The position numbers were made by a program, and so were the translations under genes. Below are positions 8,515 through 16,071 of a DNA stretch of 33,546 bases, one piece after another. Under the pieces are notes generated by a model. That model was not told the origin of the DNA, did not search any database, and was given only the letters and a program-made list of their open reading frames with translations. The stretch is from Erythrobacter donghaensis (GTDB taxonomy: Bacteria > Pseudomonadota > Alphaproteobacteria > Sphingomonadales > Sphingomonadaceae): NCBI RefSeq assembly GCF_001557325.1, contig NZ_LSJS01000097.1, positions 1-33,546 on the forward strand, in the 5' to 3' direction. Each line of letters starts with the position of its first letter. The stretch's first letter is position 1.

Positions 8515-8990
8515 CACCCTGCCCGCACCTCCTCGACCGGATCATGGCGGTGATGGAGGCGGCCTTCGATCCGGCCTACGGCGAGGCCTGGAACCGGCGA
8601 CAGGTCGCCGACGCCCTCGCGATGCCGAGCACCCATGCGCTGGTGGCCGATGCGGCGGGCAAGCTGATCCCGGAGGGGCCCGGGCCCGCCGCCTCGCCCG
8701 CCGGTTTCGTGCTCTCGCGCCACGTCCTCGATGAGGAGGAGCTGCTGCTGATCGCGGTCACGCCCGGTGCGCGGCAGCGCGGCGTGGGGGCGGCGCTGGT
8801 CGAACATCTCTTCACCGCCGCCCGCACCCGCGGCACGGCGCGCGTATTTCTCGAAATGCGGCGCGGCAATCCCGCTATCCATCTGTATCGCAAGTTCGGT
8901 TTCGAACCGATAGGAGAGCGGCGCAACTATTACCGCATGGCAAATGGCGAAAGGATCGACGCGATTACTTTCGCGCGCTCTATCGACTGA
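8511..8990 (+). CDS. rimI: Ribosomal protein alanine N-acetyltransferase RimI (GNAT family)
   Basis: A 159-aa GNAT acetyltransferase. The acetyl-CoA loop is RQRGVGAAL, preceded by the beta strand EELLLIAVTPGA, and the C-terminal GNAT segment reads NPAIHLYRKFGFEPIGERRNYY. RimI acetylates the N-terminus of ribosomal protein S18 (bS18). It is translationally coupled to tsaB by a 4-bp ATGA overlap, a context in which RimI is the usual neighbour. An insertion rich in Pro/Gly (about residues 45-55) is slightly longer than in E. coli RimI. The specific substrate is inferred from family and context. Confidence 0.9.
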   Translation: MTPCPHLLDRIMAVMEAAFDPAYGEAWNRRQVADALAMPSTHALVADAAGKLIPEGPGPAASPAGFVLSRHVLDEEELLLIAVTPGARQRGVGAALVEHLFTAARTRGTARVFLEMRRGNPAIHLYRKFGFEPIGERRNYYRMANGERIDAITFARSID

Positions 8991-8997
8991 CACTCCT

Positions 8998-9037
8998 TTC
9001 ACCGCGAAATGGTGAACAAGCAAAGCAACCTAGTTGC
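8998..9037. promoter_or_regulatory. Paired small palindromes upstream of mucR
   Basis: In the gap between rimI and mucR there are two inverted repeats: TTCACC/GGTGAA (8998-9003 and 9011-9016, 7-nt spacer) and GCAAC-CTA-GTTGC (9025-9037). They lie about 65-105 bp before the mucR start, where an operator or the rimI transcript end could be. No clear -10 or -35 box could be assigned. Confidence 0.3.
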
Positions 9038-9102
9038 CATGATTGCACTCTTGCGCCATGGCACAGTACCGGCGCAGTGGTAAAGACGCCTGTGAGGAAC
9101 TC

Positions 9103-9552
9103 ATGCAAGATCTGGAAATCGATATGAAAGAAACGCTTATCACGCTGACCAGCGACATCGTCGCTGCGCACCTCAGCAACAATGATGTCGCCGTGGCCGA
9201 TGTCCCCGGCCTCATCACCAATGTCTATGCGGCACTTGCCAATCTCGGCGAGACGCCGGTGGTCGAAGAAGCCAAGCCTCAGCCCGCCGTCGCGATCCGC
9301 AATTCGGTCAAGCCCGATTACATCGTGTGCCTTGAAGACGGCAAGAAGCTGAAGATGCTCAAGCGCTATCTTCGCACCAATTACAACATGAGCCCTGAGG
9401 AATACCGCGCGCGCTGGGGCCTGCCGGCCGACTATCCGATGGTCGCGCCCAACTATGCCGAAAAGCGCCGCGATCTCGCCAAGAAGATCGGGCTCGGCCG
9501 CAAGCCGGGCACGCCGGCGCCAAAAGCCCGCCGCGCCCGGAAGACCGCCTGA
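9103..9552 (+). CDS. MucR/Ros family transcriptional regulator with degenerate zinc finger
   Basis: A 149-aa DNA-binding regulator of the Ros/MucR family, which in alphaproteobacteria controls exopolysaccharide, motility and cell-cycle genes. The N-terminal oligomerisation part (ETLITLTSDIVAAHLSNND) is followed by the finger region VCLEDGKKLKMLKRYLRTNY and the strongly conserved tail SPEEYRARWGLPADYPMVAP. In Agrobacterium Ros the zinc ligands are Cys79, Cys82, His92 and His97; here the matching residues are Cys, Asp, Tyr and Tyr, so zinc binding is unlikely. The fold and DNA-contact helix are otherwise well kept. I chose ATG 9103 because GAGGAA stands 3 nt before it and the family N-terminus fits; in-frame ATGs at 9043 and 9058 would add residues without a binding site. 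A basic C-terminus (KPGTPAPKARRARKTA) ends the protein. Confidence 0.92.
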   Translation: MQDLEIDMKETLITLTSDIVAAHLSNNDVAVADVPGLITNVYAALANLGETPVVEEAKPQPAVAIRNSVKPDYIVCLEDGKKLKMLKRYLRTNYNMSPEEYRARWGLPADYPMVAPNYAEKRRDLAKKIGLGRKPGTPAPKARRARKTA

Positions 9553-9717
9553 CCTCCGGCCCCTCCGGGTCGCGCCCGGGCCAGGTTCAGGCACCCGCCC
9601 CGCTCTGCCCCTGTTGAGAGGGCGGAGGGGGCGCTTGAGCAAGCAGCCCCGTCCCTGTAGGGGTGGGGTTGCAATGCTATTGGGCGCCCGCACTCGGCAG
9701 GGGCACCGCGCAAGGCG
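9553..9717. repeat. Hairpin-rich intergenic module between mucR and fur
   Basis: No gene was found in these 165 bases; they hold a series of inverted repeats. The main stem pairs 9596-9610 with 9620-9633 (14 pairs, one bulged G, 9-nt loop). Next come a short GCTT/AAGC stem (9633-9644) and a 9-pair stem CCCCGTCCC-TGTA-GGGGTGGGG with two G-T pairs (about 9647-9668). There is no T-tract after any of them. The layout resembles a REP/BIME-like element or a Rho-type 3' end for mucR. Confidence 0.55.
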
Positions 9718-10152
9718 ATGGAGCTTTTCTTGACCCACAAGATCGATCTCGAACAACTTTGCGCCGAAAAGGGTCTGCGCATCACCGAACAGCGCCGCGT
9801 CATCGCCAAGGTGCTCTCGGAGAGCGACGACCATCCCGATGTGGAACTGCTCCACAGCCGCGCCGCCGCGATCGATCCGCGCATCTCGATCGCCACGGTC
9901 TACCGCACCGTGCGCCTGTTCGAGGAAGCCGGCATCCTCGACCGCCACGATTTCGGCGACGGCCGCTCGCGCTACGAGCCGGTGCCCGAGGCGCATCACG
10001 ATCACCTGATCGACGTCGAGACCGGCAAGGTGGTCGAATTCGTCGATCCCGAAGTCGAAGCGCTCCAGCGCCAGATCGCCGAGCGACTGGGCTACCGGCT
10101 GGTCGACCACCGCATGGAGCTCTACGGCGTCAGGCTCTCGCGCAATGACTGA
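9718..10152 (+). CDS. fur: Fur family metal-responsive transcriptional regulator (Fur/Mur type)
   Basis: A 144-aa regulator with the Fur winged helix (LRITEQRRVIAKVL, then ISIATVYRTVRLFEEAGI as recognition region near residues 57-73) and the metal-binding hinge HHDH at residues 93-96. It continues GKVVEFVDPE and GYRLVDHRMELYGV, as in alphaproteobacterial Fur/Mur proteins. The CXXC pairs that bind structural zinc in E. coli Fur are absent, which is normal for this group. These proteins sense iron or manganese, and which one cannot be read from the sequence. ATG 9718 is poorly spaced from AAGG; an in-frame TTG at 9730 has GGAG 6 nt upstream and would give THKIDLEQL, close to the family N-terminus, so the true start may be 9730. 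Confidence 0.92.
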   Translation: MELFLTHKIDLEQLCAEKGLRITEQRRVIAKVLSESDDHPDVELLHSRAAAIDPRISIATVYRTVRLFEEAGILDRHDFGDGRSRYEPVPEAHHDHLIDVETGKVVEFVDPEVEALQRQIAERLGYRLVDHRMELYGVRLSRND

Positions 10153-10161
10153 GCGCGCGCG

Positions 10162-11022
10162 ATGACCGCGTGGGAGCTGCGCCTCGCCGCGGCGCGGGGG
10201 CAGGTGACGCCGATCAGCCTTGCAGGCTGGCTGCGCATTGTCGCGCGCTCGCTCGGCCTCATCGCGCTGCTGCTGGTGTTCGTGCCGCTCCACTACCTCT
10301 ACCGCGTCATCTCCTACGGTTCGCCCTTCCCGATGCTGTTCCTGCGCTGCGCCGCGCGGGTGTGCGGGGCGCGGGTCAAGGTGGTGGGGACGCACCTCAA
10401 GCGCGATGTGTTCTTCGTTGCCAACCACATCTCCTGGGTCGACATCCTCGCGCTCGCCGGCGCGAGCGGAACGGCTTTCGTTGCCAAGGCCGAGCTTGCG
10501 ACCGCGCCGGTGGTCGGCTGGCTCGCGAGCCTCAACCGCACCGTCTTCGTCAAGCGCGAGCACCGCATGGGCGTGGCCGAGCAGATCAACGCCCTCAAGG
10601 AGGCGCTGGTCGACAACTGGTCGGTCACCGTCTTCCCCGAAGGCACCACCACCGACGGCCAGTCGCTGCTCCCCTTCAAGACCTCGATGCTCTCCGTGCT
10701 CGAGCCGCCCCCGCCCGGCGTGCTCGTCCAGCCGGTCATCCTCGACTACGGGCCGGTCGCCGAGTGGATCGGCTGGATCGGCGAGGAAGGCGGCCTCAAC
10801 AACGCCAAGCGCGTGCTGTCGCGCAAGGGCAGCTTCCCCGTCCGGCTCCACTTCCTCGAGCCTTTCAGCCCGGAGGACTTCAAGGGCCGCAAGGCGATCA
10901 GCATCGAGGCGCGCCGCCGGATCGAGGAGGCGCTGGTCGAGATCCGCGGCCACCCCTTGCGCCCCTTCGCCCACTCGGTCGCCCCGGTGCGCTACGAGGC
11001 GAAGAGCGAGGCCGCCGACTAG
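10162..11022 (+). CDS. 1-acyl-sn-glycerol-3-phosphate acyltransferase (PlsC-like)
   Basis: Integral membrane acyltransferase predicted to add the second acyl chain to lysophosphatidic acid, or a related lysophospholipid, at the inner membrane. The 286-aa protein has one membrane helix at about residues 28-50 (SLGLIALLLVFVPLHYLYRV). The HX4D catalytic motif is in NHISWVD (H89, D94) and the glycerol-phosphate binding motif is FPEGTT (158-163). It follows fur by 9 bp and probably shares its transcript. Its TAG lies on a CTAG that is also the stop codon of the convergent LysR gene. The exact lipid substrate is not determinable here. Confidence 0.92.
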   Translation: MTAWELRLAAARGQVTPISLAGWLRIVARSLGLIALLLVFVPLHYLYRVISYGSPFPMLFLRCAARVCGARVKVVGTHLKRDVFFVANHISWVDILALAGASGTAFVAKAELATAPVVGWLASLNRTVFVKREHRMGVAEQINALKEALVDNWSVTVFPEGTTTDGQSLLPFKTSMLSVLEPPPPGVLVQPVILDYGPVAEWIGWIGEEGGLNNAKRVLSRKGSFPVRLHFLEPFSPEDFKGRKAISIEARRRIEEALVEIRGHPLRPFAHSVAPVRYEAKSEAAD

Positions 11023-11909
11023 AGCCCCGCGCGCACCAGCCAATCGTGGAAGATCCGCACCGGACGGCTCTCGAGCGCGACCGGCTTGCACACGAACCAG
11101 TAGGAGTAGGGACTTTCCACGGGCACGCCGGGCAGGTTGATCAGCCGGTTGTCGTTGGCGCGGCGCAGGTGGTCGTCGTGCATGATCGCGATGCCGAGGC
11201 CTTGCGCCGCCGCCTCGAGCATCAGCGCGCCCGAATCGTAATGGTCGATCGCGGCCAGATCCATCGTCTCGAGCCCGTTGGCCTTCTTCCACGCCACGAA
11301 GCTTTCGGGCATCTCGTTGTGGATCAGGAAGGTCTGCTTGGCCATCACCTCGGGGGTGATCTCGGTACCGATCGCGCGCGCGGTCTCCTTGGAACAGATC
11401 GCGTGGACGAGGTTGTGGTCGAGCCGCACCGCGTGCAACCCGCTCGCCGGCCCGCGCGAGAGGATGATCGCCGCATCGAGCGTGTCACCGACCCGGTCCT
11501 CGAGATGCGGCGCGCTGTCGATGTCGATGTGGAGCAGCGGGTGGCGTTTGCGCAGCTCGCCCAGCCGCGGGAACAGCCGCTGGCTGCCGAACATCGGCAG
11601 GACGCCCAGACGCAGGCGCAGCAACGCGATGTTGTCCGACTGGCTCTCCACCGCCCGCGCGAGCGCTTCCATGTGCGGGTTGACCGCCTCGTAGAAGGCT
11701 TGGCCCTCGTCGGTCAGCTGCATCGACTGGCGCGCGCGGGTGAACAGCTTCTTGCCGACGAATTCCTCGAGATTGCTGATCCGCCGCGACAGCGCCGAGG
11801 GGCTGAGGCCGATCTCCTCGGCGGCCGCGCGCGCGGAACCGAGACGCACCGTGCGCATGAAGGCTTCCAGGGCGCGCAGGGGCGGCAGGCGGCGTGCAGG
11901 CATTTTCAT
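11019..11909 (-). CDS. LysR family transcriptional regulator
   Basis: A 296-aa regulator with the LysR N-terminal winged helix (LRALEAFMRTVRLGSARAAA, then LSPSALSRRISNLEEFVGKKLF, residues about 10-60) and a periplasmic-binding-protein-like effector domain from about residue 95. The effector is unknown; the sequence resembles GcvA-like members of the family. The strong binding site GAGGAG lies 2 nt before the ATG at 11909 but 8 nt before a second in-frame ATG at 11903, so translation may really begin there (MPARRLPPL). No divergent target gene is next to it: it is flanked by convergent plsC and by corC in tandem. The 88-bp upstream gap is unusually AT-rich, with several A/T runs, and probably holds its promoter. 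Confidence 0.92.
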   Translation of the reverse strand: MKMPARRLPPLRALEAFMRTVRLGSARAAAEEIGLSPSALSRRISNLEEFVGKKLFTRARQSMQLTDEGQAFYEAVNPHMEALARAVESQSDNIALLRLRLGVLPMFGSQRLFPRLGELRKRHPLLHIDIDSAPHLEDRVGDTLDAAIILSRGPASGLHAVRLDHNLVHAICSKETARAIGTEITPEVMAKQTFLIHNEMPESFVAWKKANGLETMDLAAIDHYDSGALMLEAAAQGLGIAIMHDDHLRRANDNRLINLPGVPVESPYSYWFVCKPVALESRPVRIFHDWLVRAGL

Positions 11910-11997
11910 ATCTCCTCAGTGCGAGCAGATACGTCCCAGCGCCCAAATAGATGCAAAAAATCGAAGAAAAATTCTCGCCCACCGGCAAAAGTTGCGG

Positions 11998-12921
11998 CTA
12001 CTGCACCTCTTCCTGGGCCGCAGGGGGGTGCAGCCGCAAGCGCGTGACGTGAGTCTCGTCGCCCGCCGTCACCTCGATCCGCCAGCCGCTGGGATGTTCC
12101 AGCACTGTGCCGACCGGCGGCACCGCCTCGGCCAGCACGAAAGCGAGGCCGCCCAGCGTGTCGACGCTTTCGGCGACCTCGGCAAGGCGCGGATCGATCT
12201 TTTCAGCAATATCATCAAGTTCGGCGCGCGCGTCGACATCCCACATGCCTTCACCGATCGGCGTGATCAGTTCGGGCGGGGCGTCGTCATGCTCGTCCTC
12301 GATATCGCCGACGATCTCCTCGACCAGGTCCTCGATGGTGATGAGCCCGTCGGTGCCCGAGAATTCGTCGAGCACGATGGCGAGGTGCACGCGCTGGGTG
12401 CGCATGTCGGCGAGCACGTCCAGCGCCCCGCGCGCCTGCGGCACGTAGAGCGGCTGGCGCATCAGCGTGGTCCAGTCGGCGGGCGGCGGGGTGCCGTTGG
12501 CGAGGAAGGGGAAGACGTCCTTGATGTGGATCATCCCGATCACGCTATCGAGCGTGTCGCGGTAGACCGGCATGCGCGAATGGCCATGCTCGGAGAAGGC
12601 GGCGACCATCTCCTCCCAGCTGATCGTCGCTTCGACCGCAATGATCTCGCCGCGCGGGACGGCGACGTCGTCGGCATCGTGTTCGGAGAAGTGGAGGAGG
12701 TTGCGCAGCATCTGCCGCTCGACCCGCGACAGGTCGCCGCCGGTGGCGGCACCCTCGCCCGGGCCGCCGTTCTCGTCCTCGTGCTCGTCGATCGCTTCTT
12801 CGAGCTGTTCGCGCAAGGAGCGCGCGCCCTCGAGCCCGAGCATCTTGCGAAGCGCGGACATCAGCCCGCTGCTACTGTCCGCCTCTCCCGATGGGGATGC
12901 AGACGAATGGGAATCGGCCAT
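11998..12921 (-). CDS. corC: CorC/HlyC family CBS-domain protein (YbeX-like)
   Basis: A 307-aa cytoplasmic protein with an N-terminal stretch carrying the SRVERQMLRNLLHFSEHDADDV signature, a pair of CBS domains (about residues 85-205; VPRGEIIAVE and RMPVYRDTLDSVIGMIHIKD in the first) and a C-terminal CorC_HlyC transporter-associated domain (about 215-300). It lacks the DUF21 membrane domain of larger relatives. It is linked to magnesium/cobalt efflux or membrane integrity, but its biochemical role is not settled. It lies 26 bp after ybeY on the same strand, the normal order in the phoH-ybeY-corC cluster. AGGAG is about 14 nt before the ATG, so the start is not decided by it. Confidence 0.93.
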   Translation of the reverse strand: MADSHSSASPSGEADSSSGLMSALRKMLGLEGARSLREQLEEAIDEHEDENGGPGEGAATGGDLSRVERQMLRNLLHFSEHDADDVAVPRGEIIAVEATISWEEMVAAFSEHGHSRMPVYRDTLDSVIGMIHIKDVFPFLANGTPPPADWTTLMRQPLYVPQARGALDVLADMRTQRVHLAIVLDEFSGTDGLITIEDLVEEIVGDIEDEHDDAPPELITPIGEGMWDVDARAELDDIAEKIDPRLAEVAESVDTLGGLAFVLAEAVPPVGTVLEHPSGWRIEVTAGDETHVTRLRLHPPAAQEEVQ

Positions 12922-12947
12922 GGCCTTGCGAGTGGCTCCTGTTGGTG

Positions 12948-13427
12948 TCAGGCGCCATATGGGTCAGCGATGCCCAGTTTGGCAAGTATCCGGGTTTCGA
13001 GCGCCTCCATCGCCTCGGCCTGTTCGTCGCTGTCGACATGGTCGTGACCGGCAAGGTGCAGGAGGCCATGGACGATGAGGTGCGCGGCATGGGCTTCGAG
13101 CGTGACGCCCTTGTCCGCCGCCTCGCGCGCGCAGGTTTCATGGGCGAGCGCGATGTCGCCGAGCATGGCGGGCGGGCCATCGGGGGCAAGCGCGGCGAGC
13201 TCGCCGGGCGCGAGCATCGGGAAGGAGAGCACGTTGGTCGGCTTGTCGCGCCCGCGCCATTCGCGGTTGAGCGTGTGAACCTCGGCGTCGGAAGTGAACA
13301 GCAGGCTCACCGCCAGGCGCGGGTTGGCGAGCAGCGGCTCGCCCTCCCCCGCCGCCGCCGCGGCGCGGATGGCGAGCGCTTCCCAGCCGCCTGCCGGCCA
13401 ATCCTCGAGGTCGATGTCGAGCTCCAT
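12948..13427 (-). CDS. ybeY: Endoribonuclease YbeY (rRNA maturation factor)
   Basis: Zinc-dependent single-strand RNase needed for 16S rRNA 3' maturation and ribosome quality control. The 159-aa product carries the metal-binding motif HGXLHLXGHDH as HGLLHLAGHDH near the C-terminus, with the upstream signature LNREWRGRDKPTNVLSFP. The open frame extends to 13583, but the extra 52 codons are basic and unlike the family; the ATG at 13427 gives the usual MELDIDLEDW start. It is followed by corC. Its usual upstream partner phoH is about 1.4 kb away because a reversed gene lies between, so it must have its own promoter or a long leader. No obvious promoter could be pinned. Confidence 0.95.
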   Translation of the reverse strand: MELDIDLEDWPAGGWEALAIRAAAAAGEGEPLLANPRLAVSLLFTSDAEVHTLNREWRGRDKPTNVLSFPMLAPGELAALAPDGPPAMLGDIALAHETCAREAADKGVTLEAHAAHLIVHGLLHLAGHDHVDSDEQAEAMEALETRILAKLGIADPYGA

Positions 13428-13625
13428 TGCGCAAGGCCCATAGCGCGATTTTCGCAAGGCGGGAACGGCGTCGGCGCAAATGCGCGGCGCGTGCCGACCG
13501 ACGCGGCACCGCGCCGTGCTCCCGGGCGCATGCGCGACACGGTTTACCTTTTCTGCTAGGTGCGTGTTCATCAACTTCTTCAAAGTTCGACCAAAGGTTC
13601 AATTCTCCGGGAGAAGGGGAAGGCA

Positions 13626-14828
13626 ATGCGGGCTCTTCGGCACACCCTTGGCATGACACTGGCGCTGCTGCTGCTCGGCTGTGGCGGTGACGACAGCGGC
13701 GGAAACGGGCCGCCGCCGGTCGGTTCCCCCGCGCCCAGCCCCGCTCCGACGCCCACGCCCTCCCCGACGCCGGCGCCGACGCCGACACCAACCCCGACAC
13801 CGACCACCAGCGCGGTCACCCAGCGGATCGTTGCCTCGTTCAGCAACCCGTGGGCGATGGTGTTCCTGCCCGACGGACGGCTGCTCGTGACCGAGCGCCA
13901 AGGGGCGCTGTTCCTCGTCACCACGGCCGGGGCCAAGACGCAGGTCACCGGCGTGCCGTCGGTGGTCTTCGCCAACCAGATCGGTCTCCACGACATCGTG
14001 CTCGATCCGTCCTTCGCCACCAACAGCCGCGTCTGGCTGAGCTATGCGGAGGGCGCGAGCGGGGGCCAGCGGATCGCAGTCGCCTCGGCGACGCTGAACC
14101 TTGCCGGCACGCCGGCGCTTCAGAACCTGTCGGTGGTGTGGCGCAGCACGCCTGCCACCACCGGCGGGCACCTAGCTGCACGGCTCGCCTTTGCGCCCAA
14201 CGGCAATTCGCTGTTCGTGAGCACCGGGGACCGCCAGCAGGGTGCCCCGGCGCAGGATCTTGCGACCACACTGGGCAAGATGATCCGCATCAATCTCGAC
14301 GGCACACCTTTCGCCGGCAATCCCTTCGCCTCCAACCCGAACGCCCGGCCCGAGATCTTTTCCTACGGCCAGCGCAATCCGCTCGGGATCGTCTTCGCCG
14401 CGGACGGGCGGCTATTCTCGAGCGAGATGGGGCCCTCGGGCGGCGACGAGTTCAACCTCATCGCGGGCGGCAGCAATTATGGCTGGCCGCTGGCGTCCGA
14501 AGGCAACAATTACGACGGATCGCTGATCCCGCGCCACGCGACCAATGCCGCCTTCACCGCACCGCTGGTGACCTGGTCGACCATCGCGCCGGCCGGGATC
14601 ATCCAGTACCGCGGCACGCGCTTTGCCGGATGGACCGACGATTTCCTGATCGCGGGGCTTGTCCAGCAGGGCATCGTGCGGGTGCGGGTCACCGGCAATA
14701 CCGCGCAGGAGGTCGGACGCATCGGCCTCGGCGCGCGCATCCGCGAGGTCGAGCAAGGCCCTGACGGGCGCATCTGGGTGCTGCAGGACGGCGGCACCGC
14801 GAACCTTGTGGAGCTGAGCCCAGGCTAG
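13626..14828 (+). CDS. Lipoprotein sugar dehydrogenase of the PQQ/GSDH beta-propeller family
   Basis: A 400-aa predicted lipoprotein similar to soluble aldose sugar dehydrogenases and sorbosone dehydrogenases. The signal peptide ends with lipobox LLGC (Cys19), so it should be anchored in a membrane facing the periplasm. A Pro/Thr-rich linker (about residues 33-60) leads to a six-bladed propeller from about residue 65: NPWAMVFLPDGRLLVTER, GLHDIVLDPSF, YGQRNPLGIVFAADGRLFSSEMGP, GGSNYGWPLASEG and a closing EVEQGPDGRIWVLQDG. GSDH enzymes oxidise sugars with PQQ, but PQQ binding cannot be confirmed by eye and no pqq genes are nearby. ATG 13626 has an excellent binding site (GGGAGAAGGGGAAGG upstream). 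It sits reversed between ybeY and phoH. Confidence 0.88.
   Translation: MRALRHTLGMTLALLLLGCGGDDSGGNGPPPVGSPAPSPAPTPTPSPTPAPTPTPTPTPTTSAVTQRIVASFSNPWAMVFLPDGRLLVTERQGALFLVTTAGAKTQVTGVPSVVFANQIGLHDIVLDPSFATNSRVWLSYAEGASGGQRIAVASATLNLAGTPALQNLSVVWRSTPATTGGHLAARLAFAPNGNSLFVSTGDRQQGAPAQDLATTLGKMIRINLDGTPFAGNPFASNPNARPEIFSYGQRNPLGIVFAADGRLFSSEMGPSGGDEFNLIAGGSNYGWPLASEGNNYDGSLIPRHATNAAFTAPLVTWSTIAPAGIIQYRGTRFAGWTDDFLIAGLVQQGIVRVRVTGNTAQEVGRIGLGARIREVEQGPDGRIWVLQDGGTANLVELSPG
13734..13807. repeat. Pro/Thr codon repeat encoding the lipoprotein linker
   Basis: Short imperfect repeats of CCGACGCC/CCGACACC type code for alternating Pro-Thr, Pro-Ala and Pro-Ser pairs directly after the lipoprotein anchor. 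They form a flexible spacer between membrane and enzyme domain and could change length by slippage. Confidence 0.7.
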
Positions 14829-14847
14829 GGCGTCGCCTTTGCAGGGG

Positions 14848-15891
14848 CTAGGTGCCCTCGCTCTCGTCCCTGCCCTCATAGGCTTCGACGATCCGGCCCA
14901 CGATCGGGTGGCGCACCACGTCGGCGGCGGTGAAGCGGATCGTGCCGAAGCCCTCGATCCCTTCCAGCCGCTCGACCGCATCATTGAGCCCGCTCATCCG
15001 CGGCCCGCCGGGGATGTCGACCTGGCGCGGGTCGCCGCAGATCACCATCCGGCTGTTCTGGCCGAAGCGGGTGAGGAACATCTTCATCTGCTCGCGCGTG
15101 GTGTTCTGCGCCTCGTCGAGGATGATGAAGCTGTCGGCGAGCGTGCGCCCGCGCATGAAGGCAATCGGCGCGATCTCGATCTCGCCGTTCGCCAGTCGGC
15201 GCTCGACCTGTTCGGGCGGCATGCAGTCGTTCAAGGCGTCGTAGAGCGGGCGCAGATAGGGATCGACCTTCTCCTTCATGTCGCCGGGGAGGAAGCCGAG
15301 CTTCTCCCCCGCCTCCACCGCCGGGCGCGAGAGGATCAGGCGCTGGACGCTCCCGGTAATCAGCTGGCTGACCGCCTGCGCCACCGCGATATAGGTCTTG
15401 CCCGTCCCGGCCGGGCCCAATGCGAAGATGATGTCCTCCTTCGCCAGCGCGCGCATATAGTCGATCTGCGTCGCCGAGCGCGGCACGATGGTCTTCTTGC
15501 GCGTGCGGATCATGATCGGCGGCGCGCCGTCGTCGCCCGCGATGATCCCTTCGAGCGTGGGTTCGGCCGACATCGCGATCAGCGCCTCGACTGCGCCGCT
15601 ATCGAGCGCCTCGCCCCGCGCGAGCCGGTCATACATGGTCTTCAGAGTCTCGCGGGCGCGGGCAACATCGTCCTCGGGCCCCTCGATCACCACCTGATGG
15701 CCGCGCGCGTGGATGAACACCCCGAGCCGGTTTTCGACCTGCACCAGATTGGAATCGAACTGCCCGAAGAGGGGCCCGAGCAGGGCCTGGTTCTCGAAGG
15801 TCAGGTCGACACGCGCGCGCCGCTGTGCCGGAATGCCGCGTGGATCGGGCGAGAGCGCCGGATGCCCGGCACGGGAGGGTCGTCGGCCCAT
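14848..15891 (-). CDS. phoH: PhoH family ATPase
   Basis: A 347-aa cytoplasmic P-loop ATPase of the PhoH/YbeZ type, thought to work with YbeY in RNA metabolism. Residues 25-120 form the KH-like N-terminal part ([20 protein letters not shown]). The ATPase domain follows with TQIDYMRAL, Walker A GPAGTGKT at 159-166, the [18 protein letters not shown] region, and Walker B as [11 protein letters not shown] with [13 protein letters not shown]. The reading frame is open to 16680, but the ATG at 15891 has AAGGA 5 nt upstream and gives the normal length. Its 3' end is 19 bp from the convergent sugar dehydrogenase. It belongs with miaB, ybeY and corC, but reversed genes separate it from miaB and ybeY. 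Confidence 0.95.
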   Translation of the reverse strand: MGRRPSRAGHPALSPDPRGIPAQRRARVDLTFENQALLGPLFGQFDSNLVQVENRLGVFIHARGHQVVIEGPEDDVARARETLKTMYDRLARGEALDSGAVEALIAMSAEPTLEGIIAGDDGAPPIMIRTRKKTIVPRSATQIDYMRALAKEDIIFALGPAGTGKTYIAVAQAVSQLITGSVQRLILSRPAVEAGEKLGFLPGDMKEKVDPYLRPLYDALNDCMPPEQVERRLANGEIEIAPIAFMRGRTLADSFIILDEAQNTTREQMKMFLTRFGQNSRMVICGDPRQVDIPGGPRMSGLNDAVERLEGIEGFGTIRFTAADVVRHPIVGRIVEAYEGRDESEGT

Positions 15892-16008
15892 AAGGTCCTT
15901 TGTCTGCGGCAGAAGGACGATCCCTCGGCCCTTGAGTCGCAAAGGTAAGTTCCCCGCGCGCCATGGCAAGCCGGGTGCGGCGAGATGGTGGTGGAAAGTC
16001 ACGGATGC

Positions 16009-16038
16009 TTCACATCCGCGCCCGCGCGGTGCTATGCT
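16009..16038 (+). promoter_or_regulatory. Putative promoter of the secreted unknown protein gene
   Basis: TTCACA (16009-16014, 5 of 6 to consensus), an 18-nt spacer and TATGCT (16033-16038) preceded by TGC (extended -10). A start near 16045 would leave a leader of about 27 nt containing AAAGG before the ATG at 16072. Confidence 0.5.
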
Positions 16039-16071
16039 GACGCGTCCAAGCCCCTGAAAGGCAGCCCGAAG

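Noticed and set aside
8980..11292. 770-codon reverse-strand frame over mucR, fur and plsC
   Set aside because: Shadow frame with skewed Arg/Asp/Gly composition, antisense to three genes with clear family motifs.
10170..12047. 625-codon frame across plsC and the LysR gene
   Set aside because: Arg/Ala-rich shadow of two well-supported genes, with no domain of its own.
13734..13807. Tandem repeat considered as a CRISPR or regulatory repeat
   Set aside because: It is in frame within the lipoprotein gene and codes for a Pro/Thr linker; there are no unique spacers of constant length.
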